Position numbers and translations under genes: made by a program. From NCBI GenBank assembly GCA_018971065.1, contig JAGWVC010000001.1, positions 62,001 to 126,000 on the forward strand: DNA of 64,000 nucleotides, given 5' to 3'. Source of the DNA: Sphingomonadales bacterium (GTDB taxonomy: Bacteria; Pseudomonadota; Alphaproteobacteria; Sphingomonadales; Sphingomonadaceae). Of the stretch, positions 52,084 through 62,942 are shown piece by piece; position 1 is the first letter of the stretch; every line of letters starts with the position of its first letter. Under the pieces are notes generated by a model. It saw only the letters and a list, made by a program, of their open reading frames with translations, did no database searches and was not told the origin of the DNA.

Positions 52084-52985
52084 GCGGGTTTCGCTCGGTC
52101 GCCATCATCGGGCTCGGGCTGCTCGGCGGCTCGATCGGCCTTGCGGTGCGCGAATACCTGCCCGGCGTGAAGACCACCGGTTTCGACCTGTCCGCAGCCC
52201 ACCGCGCCCGCGCGGCCGAACGCGGCCTCGTCGATGCGGTGTGCGACAACGCCGCCGATGCGGTGCGCGAGGCGGATTGCGTGATCTTCTGCGTCCCCCC
52301 CGGCGTGATGGGTGAGGCCGCGGCGGCCGTAGCCGATGCCGTGCGCGCCGACGCCGTGGTCAGCGATGTCGGCAGTTGCAAGGTCTCGGTGGCGAAGGCG
52401 CTCTCCGACGCCCTCCCGGGCCGCCACGTGATCCCGGCGCACCCGGTGGCGGGAACAGAGAATTCCGGGCCGGATGCCGGCTTCGGCAGCCTGTTCCAGG
52501 GCCGCTGGTGCATCGTCACCCCGCCCGACGGCGCGGACGGCGCGAAGCTGCTGGCACTGGTGCGGTTCTGGGAAGGCATCGGCGCCAAGGTCGAACTGAT
52601 GGGCGCCGCGCACCATGACCGCGTGCTGGCCGTCACCAGCCACCTGCCGCACCTGATCGCCTACACCATCGTCGGCACCGCCAGCGACCTTGAGGAAGTG
52701 ACCCAGAGCGAGGTCATCAAATACTCCGCCGGCGGCTTCCGCGATTTCACCCGCATCGCCGCCAGCGATCCGACGATGTGGCGCGACGTGTTCCTGTCGA
52801 ACAAGGACGCGGTGCTGGAAATGCTGCAACGCTTCTCGGAAGACCTGACCGCGCTGCAGAAGGCCATCCGGGTGGGCGACGGCGATACCCTGTTCGAACA
52901 CTTCACGCGGACGCGGGCGATCCGCCGCTCGATCATCGAGATGGGTCAGGACGACGCGCGGCCGGACTTCGGCAGAAAGCATTAG
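52080..52985 (+). CDS. prephenate/arogenate dehydrogenase family protein
   Basis: A 301-residue NAD(P)-dependent enzyme of tyrosine synthesis, oxidising prephenate or arogenate. The N-terminal [13 protein letters not shown] is the dinucleotide motif, followed by SDVGSCK, the [10 protein letters not shown] block and [13 protein letters not shown]. It overlaps hisC by four bases. Cyclohexadienyl dehydrogenase substrate choice is not predictable from these motifs alone. Confidence 0.93.
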   Translation: MSGFRSVAIIGLGLLGGSIGLAVREYLPGVKTTGFDLSAAHRARAAERGLVDAVCDNAADAVREADCVIFCVPPGVMGEAAAAVADAVRADAVVSDVGSCKVSVAKALSDALPGRHVIPAHPVAGTENSGPDAGFGSLFQGRWCIVTPPDGADGAKLLALVRFWEGIGAKVELMGAAHHDRVLAVTSHLPHLIAYTIVGTASDLEEVTQSEVIKYSAGGFRDFTRIAASDPTMWRDVFLSNKDAVLEMLQRFSEDLTALQKAIRVGDGDTLFEHFTRTRAIRRSIIEMGQDDARPDFGRKH

Positions 52986-53014
52986 GCGCACGGACGCCGC
53001 AACGGGAGGGTCAA

Positions 53015-53275
53015 ATGCTCAACGTGATCGGCGCGCTGATTTCCGGGTTCCTGATCGGAACGCTGGCGAAATGGTTCTATCCCGGCCACATCCCGCTCGG
53101 CTGGTGGATGACCTGCCTGCTCGGCATCGGCGGCTCACTGCTGGCCGGAACGGTGGTGTCCGCCTCGACCAAGCGCGGCATCAACGACGGCCTCAACCGC
53201 GCCGGCTGCCTCGCCTCGGTGCTCGGGGCGATGGCGCTGATCTTCCTCGGCCGGAACCTGAACCTGCACTGGTGA
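53015..53275 (+). CDS. GlsB/YeaQ/YmgE family small membrane protein
   Basis: An 86-residue protein with three hydrophobic segments (IGALISGFLIGTLAKW; WMTCLLGIGGSLLAGTVV; CLASVLGAMALIFLGRN). This is the transglycosylase-associated/GlsB family, linked with general stress response in enterics; its biochemical role is unclear. A GGGAGGG site lies before the ATG at 53015. It sits between the tyrosine dehydrogenase and the P450 gene. Confidence 0.8.
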   Translation: MLNVIGALISGFLIGTLAKWFYPGHIPLGWWMTCLLGIGGSLLAGTVVSASTKRGINDGLNRAGCLASVLGAMALIFLGRNLNLHW

Positions 53276-53303
53276 TTGACGTGTTCGCGCAATGCTGTAC
53301 ACC
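53276..53303 (+). promoter_or_regulatory. candidate promoter of the P450-ferredoxin operon
   Basis: TTGACG (53276-53281) and TACACC (53298-53303) are 16 bases apart, 31 bases before the start at 53334. The -10 region lies in AATGCTGTACACCTG, the same 15 bases as before dioxygenase copy 4. Confidence 0.45.
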
Positions 53304-53333
53304 TGCCTAGCAATAAGCGTGCAGGAGGGTGCG

Positions 53334-54620
53334 ATGAGCGAAGCCGATCCGAACATCGATTACGACAACGCCGATGTGTTCCGCGACTATGGCATTGCCG
53401 CCAGGCCGCAGGCGTTCTTCGAACATCTGCGCAGCAAGGGGCCGATCGTGCCGCTGGGCTATCGCAATGTCATCGCGGTGACGGGGTACGACGAAGGCAA
53501 CGCGGTGTTCCGCGACGACGAGAATTTCTCGGCCATCAACACCGTGACCGGGCCTTACCTGCCGCTGGATTACGACCCGCACCGGTCGATGGACGAACAG
53601 ATCGACCAGTGCCGCGACGGCAATGCGTTCCTGTCGTCTGTGATGTCGGAGGACACCGCCGCGCACGAGAAATCGAAGGCGATCCTGAACGGCATCATCA
53701 CCCCCGCCCGCATGAAGGCCAACGAGGCCTATATGTACGAAATGGCCGACCGGATCATCGACGGCTTCATCGACAAGGGCAGGTTCGACGTGGTCGGCGA
53801 TTTCGGCAAGCCGTTCGCGCAGTTCGTCATTGCCGAACTGATCGGCGTGCCCGAGGCCGACCGCGCCACGGTGTGCGAGATGAAGGCTGACCCGAACCAG
53901 ATGCCCGGCAACCTGGGCGGCGGCTTCGACATGTCGGCCAACCCGCTGATGCGGCTGGGGATGCAGTTCTACGGCTATGTGCTGGACCGCCGCGCCAACC
54001 CGCAGGACGACGTGCTGACCCGGCTGTGCCAGCAGAAGTACGACGACGGCACCCTGCCCCCGCCCGAAGCGGTGGTGGCGGTGGCGACGTTCCTGTTCGG
54101 CGCCGGGCAGGACACCACCGTGCAGTTGTTTGCCGGGATGCTGCGGCTGCTGGCCGATAACCCCGGGCTGGAGGACAGGCTCCGCGCCGAACCGACGCTG
54201 ATCCCCGACTTCGTGGACGAGGCGCTGCGGGTGGAAGGCGTGACCAAGAGCACGTTCCGCTATGTCCGCAACCGGGTGACGGTGGGCGATTTCACGTTCG
54301 AGCCGGGCCAGCACGTGATGATCAACATCGCCGCGATGAACCGCGATCCGCGCAAGTTCGAGAACCCCGGCGCGTTCGATGCCACCCGCAAGGGGGTGCG
54401 CCAGCACGTGGCGTTCGGGCGCGGCCTGCACGCCTGCGCCGGCGGGCCGCTGGCGCGTGCCGAAGGGCGCGTGGCGATCGAGCGTCTGCTGGCGCGTTGC
54501 CGCAATTTCCGCATCGACGAGGGCAGCCACGGCCCGGCGGGCGACCGGCATTACGACTATCTGCCGAACTACTCGCTCTATGGCGTGCTGGAACAGCAGA
54601 TGACGTTTGAGAGGGCCTGA
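53334..54620 (+). CDS. cytochrome P450
   Basis: A 428-residue bacterial P450 monooxygenase. The haem cysteine lies in FGRGLHACAGGPLARAE, the I-helix oxygen motif is FGAGQDTT and the ExxR is EALR. Such soluble P450s hydroxylate terpenes, steroids or alkanes. A GCAGGAGGG site precedes the ATG. The 2Fe-2S ferredoxin gene four bases downstream is the likely electron donor; a ferredoxin reductase is not in the window. A promoter-like motif shared with the dioxygenases precedes it. The substrate is unknown. Confidence 0.95.
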   Translation: MSEADPNIDYDNADVFRDYGIAARPQAFFEHLRSKGPIVPLGYRNVIAVTGYDEGNAVFRDDENFSAINTVTGPYLPLDYDPHRSMDEQIDQCRDGNAFLSSVMSEDTAAHEKSKAILNGIITPARMKANEAYMYEMADRIIDGFIDKGRFDVVGDFGKPFAQFVIAELIGVPEADRATVCEMKADPNQMPGNLGGGFDMSANPLMRLGMQFYGYVLDRRANPQDDVLTRLCQQKYDDGTLPPPEAVVAVATFLFGAGQDTTVQLFAGMLRLLADNPGLEDRLRAEPTLIPDFVDEALRVEGVTKSTFRYVRNRVTVGDFTFEPGQHVMINIAAMNRDPRKFENPGAFDATRKGVRQHVAFGRGLHACAGGPLARAEGRVAIERLLARCRNFRIDEGSHGPAGDRHYDYLPNYSLYGVLEQQMTFERA

Positions 54621-54624
54621 GGCG

Positions 54625-54945
54625 ATGGTGAAGATCACGTTCGTCGAGCATGACGGCAGCGAAACCGTCGTCGATGCCAAACCCGGCCTGTCGCTGATGA
54701 AAAGCGCGGTGGCCGCCAGCGTGCCGGGAATCCTGGCCGAATGCGGCGGCAACTGCGCCTGCGGCACCTGCCGCATCTATTTCGACCCGCAGTGGGCCGC
54801 GCTGATGGGTACGCCACGGACAAGCGAGGTGGAAATGCTGGACTACTGGCACGAGGAAGGCGCCGGCGTGCGGCTGTCGTGCCAGGTGCTTGCCGTGGAC
54901 GGTATGGACGGGATGACGGTGCGGATGCCCGAATCGCAAAACTGA
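54625..54945 (+). CDS. 2Fe-2S ferredoxin (putidaredoxin-like)
   Basis: A 106-residue [2Fe-2S] ferredoxin of the vertebrate/putidaredoxin type. The cluster ligands lie in ECGGNCACGTC and in the last cysteine of RLSCQVL. It starts 4 bases after the P450 stop, so it very probably supplies the P450 with electrons. The reductase partner is elsewhere. Start ATG at 54625 (MVKITFVEHDG). Confidence 0.95.
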   Translation: MVKITFVEHDGSETVVDAKPGLSLMKSAVAASVPGILAECGGNCACGTCRIYFDPQWAALMGTPRTSEVEMLDYWHEEGAGVRLSCQVLAVDGMDGMTVRMPESQN

Positions 54946-55025
54946 AGCACGCCCCCAAGCGCAGCTTCACCCGGCCAAAGCCATTTTGACTCGCCTGTTG
55001 CGAGGGCTTCGCGCATGGGGGCGGC

Positions 55026-55823
55026 ATGAACATGCTGTCCCCCACGCGTGCGGAAGGTGAGCTGGCCCCGGGCAAGGTCTGGCTGGTTGGCGCCGGCCCG
55101 GGCGATCCTGACCTGCTGACGCTGCGCGCGGCGCGGCTGCTGATGCAGGCGCGGGTGATCGTGCATGACGGGCTGGTCGATCCGCGCATCCTGGCGATGG
55201 CGCCGCCGTCGGCGCGGCTGGTTTCGGTCGCGAAGCGCCGCAGCCGCCATTCGATGCCGCAGGAAGAGATCAACGCGCTGCTGGTTGCCGAGGCGCTGGC
55301 CGGGCGCGACGTGGTGCGGCTGAAGGGCGGCGATCCGTTCGTGTTCGGTCGCGGCGGCGAGGAGCTGGACGCCTGCCGCGCGGCGGGCGTGGCGTGCGAG
55401 GTTGTGCCGGGGATTTCGGCGGCGCTGGGCGCGGCGGCTTCGGCGCAAGTGCCGCTGACTCATCGTGACAGCGCCAGCGTCGTGTCGTTCGTGGCCGGGC
55501 AGTGCAAGGGCCTGTCCGAACAGGACTGGCGCGGGCTGGCCGGGCCGGGGCGAACGCTGGTGGTCTACATGGGCCTGGCCAATGCCGGGGCGATCGCCGG
55601 CAAGCTGATCGACGAGGGGCTGGCGCCCGATACGGCGGTGGCGGTGATCGAGAATGCCAGCCGTCCCGAGATGCGGGTGGTGCGTTGCCAGCTTGCCGGG
55701 CTGGACGCGGCGGTGGCGCAGCAGGGCGTGCGCGGGCCGGCGGTGATCGTGATCGGCGCGGTGGCGGCCCGTGACGGCAGTGAACTGGAATTGTGCGCTT
55801 TGGCGCTGGAGGGTGTGTCTTGA
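55026..55823 (+). CDS. cobA: uroporphyrinogen-III C-methyltransferase (SUMT)
   Basis: SUMT adds two methyl groups to uroporphyrinogen III, the first step to sirohaem and cobalamin. The 265-residue enzyme has the family motifs VGAGPGDPDLLTLRA, VRLKGGDPFVFGRGGEE and VVPGISAALGAAA. Sirohaem is the prosthetic group of the sulfite reductase two genes downstream, so its job here is to supply that. The CysG dehydrogenase/ferrochelatase part is absent and must be elsewhere. Confidence 0.95.
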   Translation: MNMLSPTRAEGELAPGKVWLVGAGPGDPDLLTLRAARLLMQARVIVHDGLVDPRILAMAPPSARLVSVAKRRSRHSMPQEEINALLVAEALAGRDVVRLKGGDPFVFGRGGEELDACRAAGVACEVVPGISAALGAAASAQVPLTHRDSASVVSFVAGQCKGLSEQDWRGLAGPGRTLVVYMGLANAGAIAGKLIDEGLAPDTAVAVIENASRPEMRVVRCQLAGLDAAVAQQGVRGPAVIVIGAVAARDGSELELCALALEGVS

Positions 55824-56116
55824 AGATCCTGACGGGGAATGACCTGCGCAGCGGCGCGGTGGTGTGGTGGGACGGCCAGGGCTGGACCCTGCACGTGGCG
55901 CGGGCGGCGGACGTGGGCCATGACGGCGACACGATCGCCGCGCGCGAAGTGGCGGCCCGTACCGTGGTTTCGCCTTACGTGATCGACGGCGTGAAGGACG
56001 GCGGCGAAGTGCGCCCCGCGCATATCAAGGACCGCATCCGCGCGCTGGGGCCGACGGTGCGGCTGGACCTTTCGTTGAAGCCGGCGGACCCCGCCGCTGG
56101 TGACTGGGTGATCTGA
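55820..56116 (+). CDS. DUF2849 domain protein with TTG start
   Basis: A 98-residue protein, opening with a TTG overlapping the cobA stop as TTGA. The text WWDGQGWTLHVARAADV and YVIDGVKDG is typical of DUF2849, a small protein always found between sirohaem synthase and sulfite reductase genes in alphaproteobacteria. Function is unknown, but the location implies a role in sulfite reduction. The next gene begins 1 base after its stop. Confidence 0.8.
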   Translation: MKILTGNDLRSGAVVWWDGQGWTLHVARAADVGHDGDTIAAREVAARTVVSPYVIDGVKDGGEVRPAHIKDRIRALGPTVRLDLSLKPADPAAGDWVI

Positions 56117-56117
56117 C

Positions 56118-57741
<1,624 letters not shown>

Positions 57742-57749
<8 letters not shown>

Positions 57750-58173
57750 CGTGCAGTTCCGTTTTCGCGATGACGAGCCGGTGGCCGATCCGGCCGTGAC
57801 CGTCGATGCCTTCGCCGCCCAAGGCAATGCCGCCGCCGTGCGGATCGAGCCCGGCGACGATGCCGCGCTGCTGATCCCGCATCTGGACCGGCTGCGGCTG
57901 GTGGAAGTGAACTTCCCCGCGTGGACCGACGGGCGCGGCTATTCGGCGGCGCGCACCTTGCGTGAGGCCGGCTATGCCGGCGAACTGCGCGCGGTGGGCG
58001 ATGTGCTGATCGACCAGCTCAACCAGATGCGCCGCTGCGGCTTCGACAGCTTCGCCCCGCAGGCGGAACTGGATGCCGACGATGCGGCGGCGGCGTTCGC
58101 GCGCTGGCCGCAGGTCTACCAGCAGACCGGCGACGGACGGCCCGCGATCTGGGCGCTGCGGCACGGGTACTGA
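57742..58173 (+). CDS. DUF934 (COG3749) protein of the sulfite reductase operon
   Basis: A 143-residue protein whose body shows the DUF934 pattern: LIPHLDRLRLVEVNFPAWTDGRGYSAARTLRE (quoted partly as VEVNFPAWTDGRGYS) and VGDVLIDQLNQMRRCGFDSF. It is always linked to cysI and cysH in proteobacteria and is suspected to help assemble or regulate sulfite reductase, but no activity has been shown that I know of. It overlaps cysI and lies 28 bases before cysH. Confidence 0.9.
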
Positions 58174-58201
58174 ACGGCACGGGAACTGAAGGGCACGGGC
58201 A

Positions 58202-59038
58202 ATGTCTGGCGCGAAATTCCGCACGCATGGCAAGGATGCCGATCGGTCGAGTGCCAGAAGCATCGATCGCATCGACACCACGCCGATCTTCTCCGAAGCC
58301 GACGCGGTGCGGCTGAACCGGCTGTACAAGGGCGCGGACACCCGCGAACTGCTGGCCGGCGTGCTGCTGGACCGGGTGGCGGGCGAGATCGCGGTGGTTT
58401 CGTCGTTCGGGGCGGAATCAGCGGTGCTGCTGCATCTGGTTGCCAGCGTGGCGCCGGCAACCCCGGTGCTGTTCCTGGAGACCGGCAAGCATTTCCCCGA
58501 AACGCTGGCCTATCGCGACCTGCTGGCCGAGCGGCTGGGGCTGACCAACCTGATCGACCTGACCCCCGATGCCGCGCTGCTGGCAAAGCGGGATGAAAGC
58601 GGCCTGCGCTGGTCTTACGACCCCGACGGCTGCTGCGAAATCCGCAAGGTGCGCCCGCTGGCGGCGGCGGTGGCCGGGTATGACGCGACGATCACCGGCC
58701 GCAAGGGCTTCCAGTCCAGCACCCGCGCCGGACTGCCGCGCTTCGAGATCGACAAGGTTGACGCCGCCGGGCGGCTGAAGGTGAATCCGCTGGCCGACTG
58801 GGATTCGGCGCTGCTGGCCGAATACTTCGCCGCCAACGACCTGCCGCCGCACCCGCTGGTGGCGCAGGGCTATCCGTCGATCGGCTGCATGCCCTGCACC
58901 AGCAAGGTGGCCGAGGGCGAGGACCCGCGTTCGGGCCGGTGGCGCGGGTGGGACAAGACCGAATGCGGCATCCACGTGCCGGGCGCCCCCGAAGCCGACG
59001 ATGGCGAGCTGCCGCCAGGGTACGATCCGGTATTTTGA
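58202..59038 (+). CDS. cysH: phosphoadenylyl/adenylyl-sulfate reductase
   Basis: CysH reduces activated sulfate to sulfite. The 278-residue enzyme has the SSFGAESAVLLH ATP-PPase-like loop, and the cysteine pairs CCEIRK and GCMPCT that bind a 4Fe-4S cluster, plus the catalytic ECGIH at the C-terminus. The cysteine pairs mean it prefers APS rather than PAPS, as in most alphaproteobacteria. Start ATG 58202. It completes the operon cobA-DUF2849-cysI-DUF934-cysH. Confidence 0.94.
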   Translation: MSGAKFRTHGKDADRSSARSIDRIDTTPIFSEADAVRLNRLYKGADTRELLAGVLLDRVAGEIAVVSSFGAESAVLLHLVASVAPATPVLFLETGKHFPETLAYRDLLAERLGLTNLIDLTPDAALLAKRDESGLRWSYDPDGCCEIRKVRPLAAAVAGYDATITGRKGFQSSTRAGLPRFEIDKVDAAGRLKVNPLADWDSALLAEYFAANDLPPHPLVAQGYPSIGCMPCTSKVAEGEDPRSGRWRGWDKTECGIHVPGAPEADDGELPPGYDPVF

Positions 59039-59162
59039 TGCTCCATTTTTGATGCAGTGCAGCATATGCCAGCGTTTTCTGCGGCGTGTACCTATGGCCG
59101 GGAAAGCCGGATATTAGCCATCGCGTGAGACCCCATAGCCAACAGGCTGGGGAATAACGCGA

Positions 59163-61277
59163 ATGTCACGTTTTGCACGTTTGCCGGCCGGGACCGGAGC
59201 CGATGCGCCCCGGCTGGAACTGGCGGCGGCGCTGGCGGCCGCGCGGCAGGCCGAGGCGCGGCTGCGCGCGGCGATCGACGTGCTTCCCGAAGGCGTGGTG
59301 TTCCTGGACGAGGACGACCGCTATGTTCTGTGGAACGCGCAATACGCCGAAATCTACGCAAAATCGGCCGACTTGCTGCAACCCGGCGCGAAGCTGGCGG
59401 ATACCTTGCGCATCGGCGTGGCGCGGGGCGATTATCCCGAAGCGGCCGGGCGCGAGGCGGAATGGCTGGCGGAACGGCTGGCGCGGCTGGACAACCCCGG
59501 CGCCCCGCACGAACAGCGGCTGGCCAACGGCCGGCGCATCCTGATCGAGGAACGCAAGACCGCCGACGGCGGCACCATCGGCCTGCGCGTCGACATCACC
59601 GAGATGCGCGAGCGCGAGGAGACGCTTTCGGCCATCTTCGAGGCGAACCCGGTGCCGCTGTTGCTGTACGATCCGGAAAGCGAGCAGATCCGCGCCGGCA
59701 ACGAGGCGGCCTGCGGCCATTTCGGCTATACCGCGCGCGACTTCGCGGCGATGCCGGCCGATCGCCTGTTCGAGGCCGACGAATGGGCCGAGGCGCAACC
59801 GGCGCTGCGGCGCGACAGTTCGGAGAAGGACCGCTTCTGGCGCCAGCGCGCCGCCGACGGCACGCGGCTGGATTCGGTGCTGTTCACCCGGCAGATCCGC
59901 ATTCGCGGCCGCGACGGGATCGTCATATCGGTGTTCGACGTGACCGAGCAGCGCCAGATCGAGGCGCGCATGGCCTATCTGGCGCGGCACGACGAGTTGA
60001 CCGGGCTGAACAACCGCGCGCATTGCCGCGAGCAATTGCACGATCTGGTCGGCGGCGCGTCCGAAGGCGGCCGGATGCCCAGCAGCGTCACCGTGGCGCT
60101 GGTCGATCTCGACCATTTCAAGGTGGTCAACGATACCTATGGCCATCAGGTCGGCGACATGCTGCTGGCCGAGGCGGCGCGGCGCATGGCCACCGAACTG
60201 CCGCGCGCGGCGACGCTGAGCCGGATCGGTGGCGACGAATTCGCGCTGGTGTTCCGCAAGAGCAGCGCGACGACCGTGGAAATGGTGTCGAAAGGCATCA
60301 TCGCGGCGCTGAGCGAACCGTTCTTCGTGGGCGACCACCGCCTGCACATCGGCGCCACCGTGGGCGCGGCCACCGCGCCATTCGACTGCGATGACCCCGA
60401 GACGCTGATGCGCTATGCCGATCTGGCGCTTTACGCCGCCAAGGCCGAGCGGCGCGGCAGTTTCCGCCGGTTCGACATCGCGATGGACGCCGCAGCACAG
60501 GCGCGATCGCGGCTGGAGGCCGATTTCCGCGATGCGGTGCGCGAGGGCGCGCTGGAAGTGCATTACCAGCCGATGATCAACCTGATGTCGGGCGAGACCG
60601 AGGGTTACGAGGCACTGTTGCGCTGGAACCATCCGGTGCGCGGGGCGATCTCGCCCGAAGTGTTCGTGCCGCTGGCCGAGGAGATGGGGCTGATCGAGGT
60701 GCTGGGCGCGCAGGTGCTGCAGCGCGCCTGCCGCGACGCGATGGGCTGGCCCGAGACGATGGTGTTGTCGGTGAACGTATCGCCGCTGCAGTTCCGGAAC
60801 GGCGGACTGCTGAACACCGTGCTTCAGGCGCTTTCCGCCTCGCGGCTGCCGGCCAACCGGCTGGAGCTGGAGATCACCGAGGCGGTGCTGATGGACCGCT
60901 CCACCCGCACCGAAGCGACAATCCGTTCGCTGCGGGCGCTGGGCGTCGGGCTGTCGATGGACGATTTCGGCACCGGCTATTCGTCGCTGTCGTACCTGCT
61001 GTCGTACCCGTTCACCAAGATCAAGATCGACCGTTCGTTCGTGCTGAGCCTGGGCGCGGAAGAAAATTCGCGCGCGGTGGTGCGCGCGGTGGTGGGGCTG
61101 GGCAAGAGCCTGGGAATGACGGTGACCGCCGAGGGCATCGAGGACGAGACCGTGCGCGATTACCTGCGCGAGGTGGGCTGCTTCCAGGGCCAGGGCTACC
61201 TGTTCGGCAAGGCGCGGCCCGATGCCGAACTGGGCCACGGCACGGTTGACCGGGAGGACGCGCGGGACGTGGCTTGA
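59163..61277 (+). CDS. PAS-GGDEF-EAL cyclic di-GMP protein
   Basis: A 704-residue protein with two PAS-like sensor parts (residues about 25-130 and 150-265), a GGDEF domain (intact GGDEF at 356-360) and an EAL domain (EAL at 483-485, with DDFGTGYSSLSYL and the NVSPLQF block). Both active sites look intact, so it could make or degrade c-di-GMP, or one site could regulate the other. No membrane segment is seen, so it is cytoplasmic. It is the last gene before the SDR. Confidence 0.92.
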   Translation: MSRFARLPAGTGADAPRLELAAALAAARQAEARLRAAIDVLPEGVVFLDEDDRYVLWNAQYAEIYAKSADLLQPGAKLADTLRIGVARGDYPEAAGREAEWLAERLARLDNPGAPHEQRLANGRRILIEERKTADGGTIGLRVDITEMREREETLSAIFEANPVPLLLYDPESEQIRAGNEAACGHFGYTARDFAAMPADRLFEADEWAEAQPALRRDSSEKDRFWRQRAADGTRLDSVLFTRQIRIRGRDGIVISVFDVTEQRQIEARMAYLARHDELTGLNNRAHCREQLHDLVGGASEGGRMPSSVTVALVDLDHFKVVNDTYGHQVGDMLLAEAARRMATELPRAATLSRIGGDEFALVFRKSSATTVEMVSKGIIAALSEPFFVGDHRLHIGATVGAATAPFDCDDPETLMRYADLALYAAKAERRGSFRRFDIAMDAAAQARSRLEADFRDAVREGALEVHYQPMINLMSGETEGYEALLRWNHPVRGAISPEVFVPLAEEMGLIEVLGAQVLQRACRDAMGWPETMVLSVNVSPLQFRNGGLLNTVLQALSASRLPANRLELEITEAVLMDRSTRTEATIRSLRALGVGLSMDDFGTGYSSLSYLLSYPFTKIKIDRSFVLSLGAEENSRAVVRAVVGLGKSLGMTVTAEGIEDETVRDYLREVGCFQGQGYLFGKARPDAELGHGTVDREDARDVA

Positions 61278-61337
61278 CCGCGCCGCACCACGCACTTAAG
61301 CGAGCGATTAAATTCACTCGACGAAAGGCTGGTTGCG

Positions 61338-62123
61338 ATGAAACTCGATTCTTCGGTTGCGGCGGTGGTTACGGGCGGCGCCTCGGGCCTGGGCGAAGCG
61401 ACGGCGCGCGCGCTGGCCGCCAAGGGCGTGAAGGTTGCCATCTTCGACATGAACGCCGAGCGTGGCGAGATGGTCGCGGGCGAGATCGGCGGCGTGTTCT
61501 GCCAGGTCAACGTGGCCGACGACGCTTCGGTGGAGGCGGGCTTTGCCAAGGCGCGCGCCGCCAACGGGCAGGAGCGCGTGCTGGTCAACTGCGCCGGCAT
61601 TGCCACCGCGATCAAGACGCTGGGCCGCGACCGCGAGACCGGCGCGATCAAGAAGCACCCGATGGACGCGTTCGAGCGCACCATCGCCATCAACCTCGTC
61701 GGCACCTTCCGCTGCATCATGAATTCGGCCGCCGGGATGATGGAGACCGACCCGGTGGACGCCGACGGCCAGCGCGGCGTCATCATCAACACCGCTTCGG
61801 TGGCGGCGCAGGACGGCCAGATCGGCCAGGCCGCGTACACCGCCTCGAAGGCCGGCGTGCTGGGCATGACCCTGCCGATCGCCCGCGACCTGATGAGCGA
61901 GGGTATCCGCGTCAACACCATCCTGCCCGGCATCTTCGAGACGCCGATGATGAAGGGCCTTCCGGAAAAGGCGCAGCAGTCGCTGGCGCAGGCGGTGCCG
62001 TTCCCGAAGCGGCTGGGCAAGCCCGAGGAATACGCCAAGACCGCGCTGTTCCTGATCGACCATGACTATATCAACGCCGAATACATCCGCATGGATGGGG
62101 CGATCCGCATGGGGCCGAAGTAG
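61338..62123 (+). CDS. SDR, 3-hydroxyacyl-CoA dehydrogenase type-2-like
   Basis: A 261-residue SDR with TGGASGLG (residues 12-19), the catalytic YTASK and a C-terminal INAEYIRMDGAIRMGPK tail typical of HSD17B10-like 3-hydroxyacyl-CoA dehydrogenases. Such enzymes oxidise (S)-3-hydroxyacyl-CoA or hydroxysteroids with NAD+. Start ATG 61338. It is followed by a TetR gene in the same direction, which may regulate it. Confidence 0.93.
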   Translation: MKLDSSVAAVVTGGASGLGEATARALAAKGVKVAIFDMNAERGEMVAGEIGGVFCQVNVADDASVEAGFAKARAANGQERVLVNCAGIATAIKTLGRDRETGAIKKHPMDAFERTIAINLVGTFRCIMNSAAGMMETDPVDADGQRGVIINTASVAAQDGQIGQAAYTASKAGVLGMTLPIARDLMSEGIRVNTILPGIFETPMMKGLPEKAQQSLAQAVPFPKRLGKPEEYAKTALFLIDHDYINAEYIRMDGAIRMGPK

Positions 62124-62175
62124 GACTTCGGCCCCTGAGGGGAATTCCGCCCATGCTGGCCTGCAAACGCCGACC

Positions 62176-62234
62176 TGGCGCGCTTCCGGTGCTCACGGCC
62201 ATTAAGGCCGCTGCGCTCCGGGTCGCGCCAGCTC
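62176..62234. repeat. imperfect inverted repeat in intergenic gap
   Basis: CTGGCGCG (62178-62185) pairs with CGCGCCAG (62225-62232), with further partial pairing inside around ATTAA. It lies in the 180-base gap between the SDR and TetR genes and could be a terminator or a palindromic repeat. Confidence 0.4.
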
Positions 62235-62303
62235 GACGTTTTCGGCGAAGCCTGGGCGAAATTCGGGCGAGCGGAGAGGTTTTTGGCGGCGAGTTTTTCT
62301 CGC

Positions 62304-62930
62304 ATGGCTGAGGGCGATCTCAATGCGCCGCCGGGGGCGCGGGCGCAGTTGCTGGATACGGCCAGCGCGATCATGCGCGAAGAGGACATGGTTGACATCT
62401 CGCTGTCCGAACTGGCGGCGCGATCCGGCCTTAACTCGGCGTTGGTGAAGTACTACTTCGGCAACAAGGCCGGGTTGCTGAAGGCGCTGCTGGAGCGCGA
62501 GTGGACCGGGATCGTCGCCTCGGTCGATGCGTTGATGCGCAAGGACATCGATCCCGAAACCAAGCTGCGCATCCACATGGCGGGCGTGGTCGATAACTTC
62601 TTCCGCACCCCCTATGTCCATCGCCTGCTGATGCGGATGATCCGCGAGGCCCCGGGCGACGAGGCGCAGCGGCTGGCCGATTCCTACCTGAAGCCGCTGC
62701 TGGACGCCTATGAGCGGCTAATCGGTGAGGGCGTCGCGGCCGGCGTGTTCCGCGCGGTGGACCCGCAACTGTTCTATTTCACCGTGATCGGCGCGGCCGA
62801 CCGGTTCTTTTCGGCACGGCTGGTGCTGAAGCATTGCAGCGAGACCGACGTGCTCGACGAGCGGCTGCGCGACCGTTACCGTGCCCATCTCAACGATTTC
62901 GTGCTGGCGGGAATCCTCGTCCAGCGCTGA
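62304..62930 (+). CDS. TetR-family transcriptional regulator
   Basis: A 208-residue TetR protein. The helix-turn-helix region is MVDISLSELAARSGLNSALVKYYFGNKAGLL, seen as ISLSELAARSGLN and KYYFGNK. It starts at ATG 62304; a TTG at 62283 is an alternative. Its likely target is the preceding SDR gene or a fatty acid pathway; no palindrome was tested. Confidence 0.88.
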   Translation: MAEGDLNAPPGARAQLLDTASAIMREEDMVDISLSELAARSGLNSALVKYYFGNKAGLLKALLEREWTGIVASVDALMRKDIDPETKLRIHMAGVVDNFFRTPYVHRLLMRMIREAPGDEAQRLADSYLKPLLDAYERLIGEGVAAGVFRAVDPQLFYFTVIGAADRFFSARLVLKHCSETDVLDERLRDRYRAHLNDFVLAGILVQR

Positions 62931-62942
62931 CAGGAGAAGCGC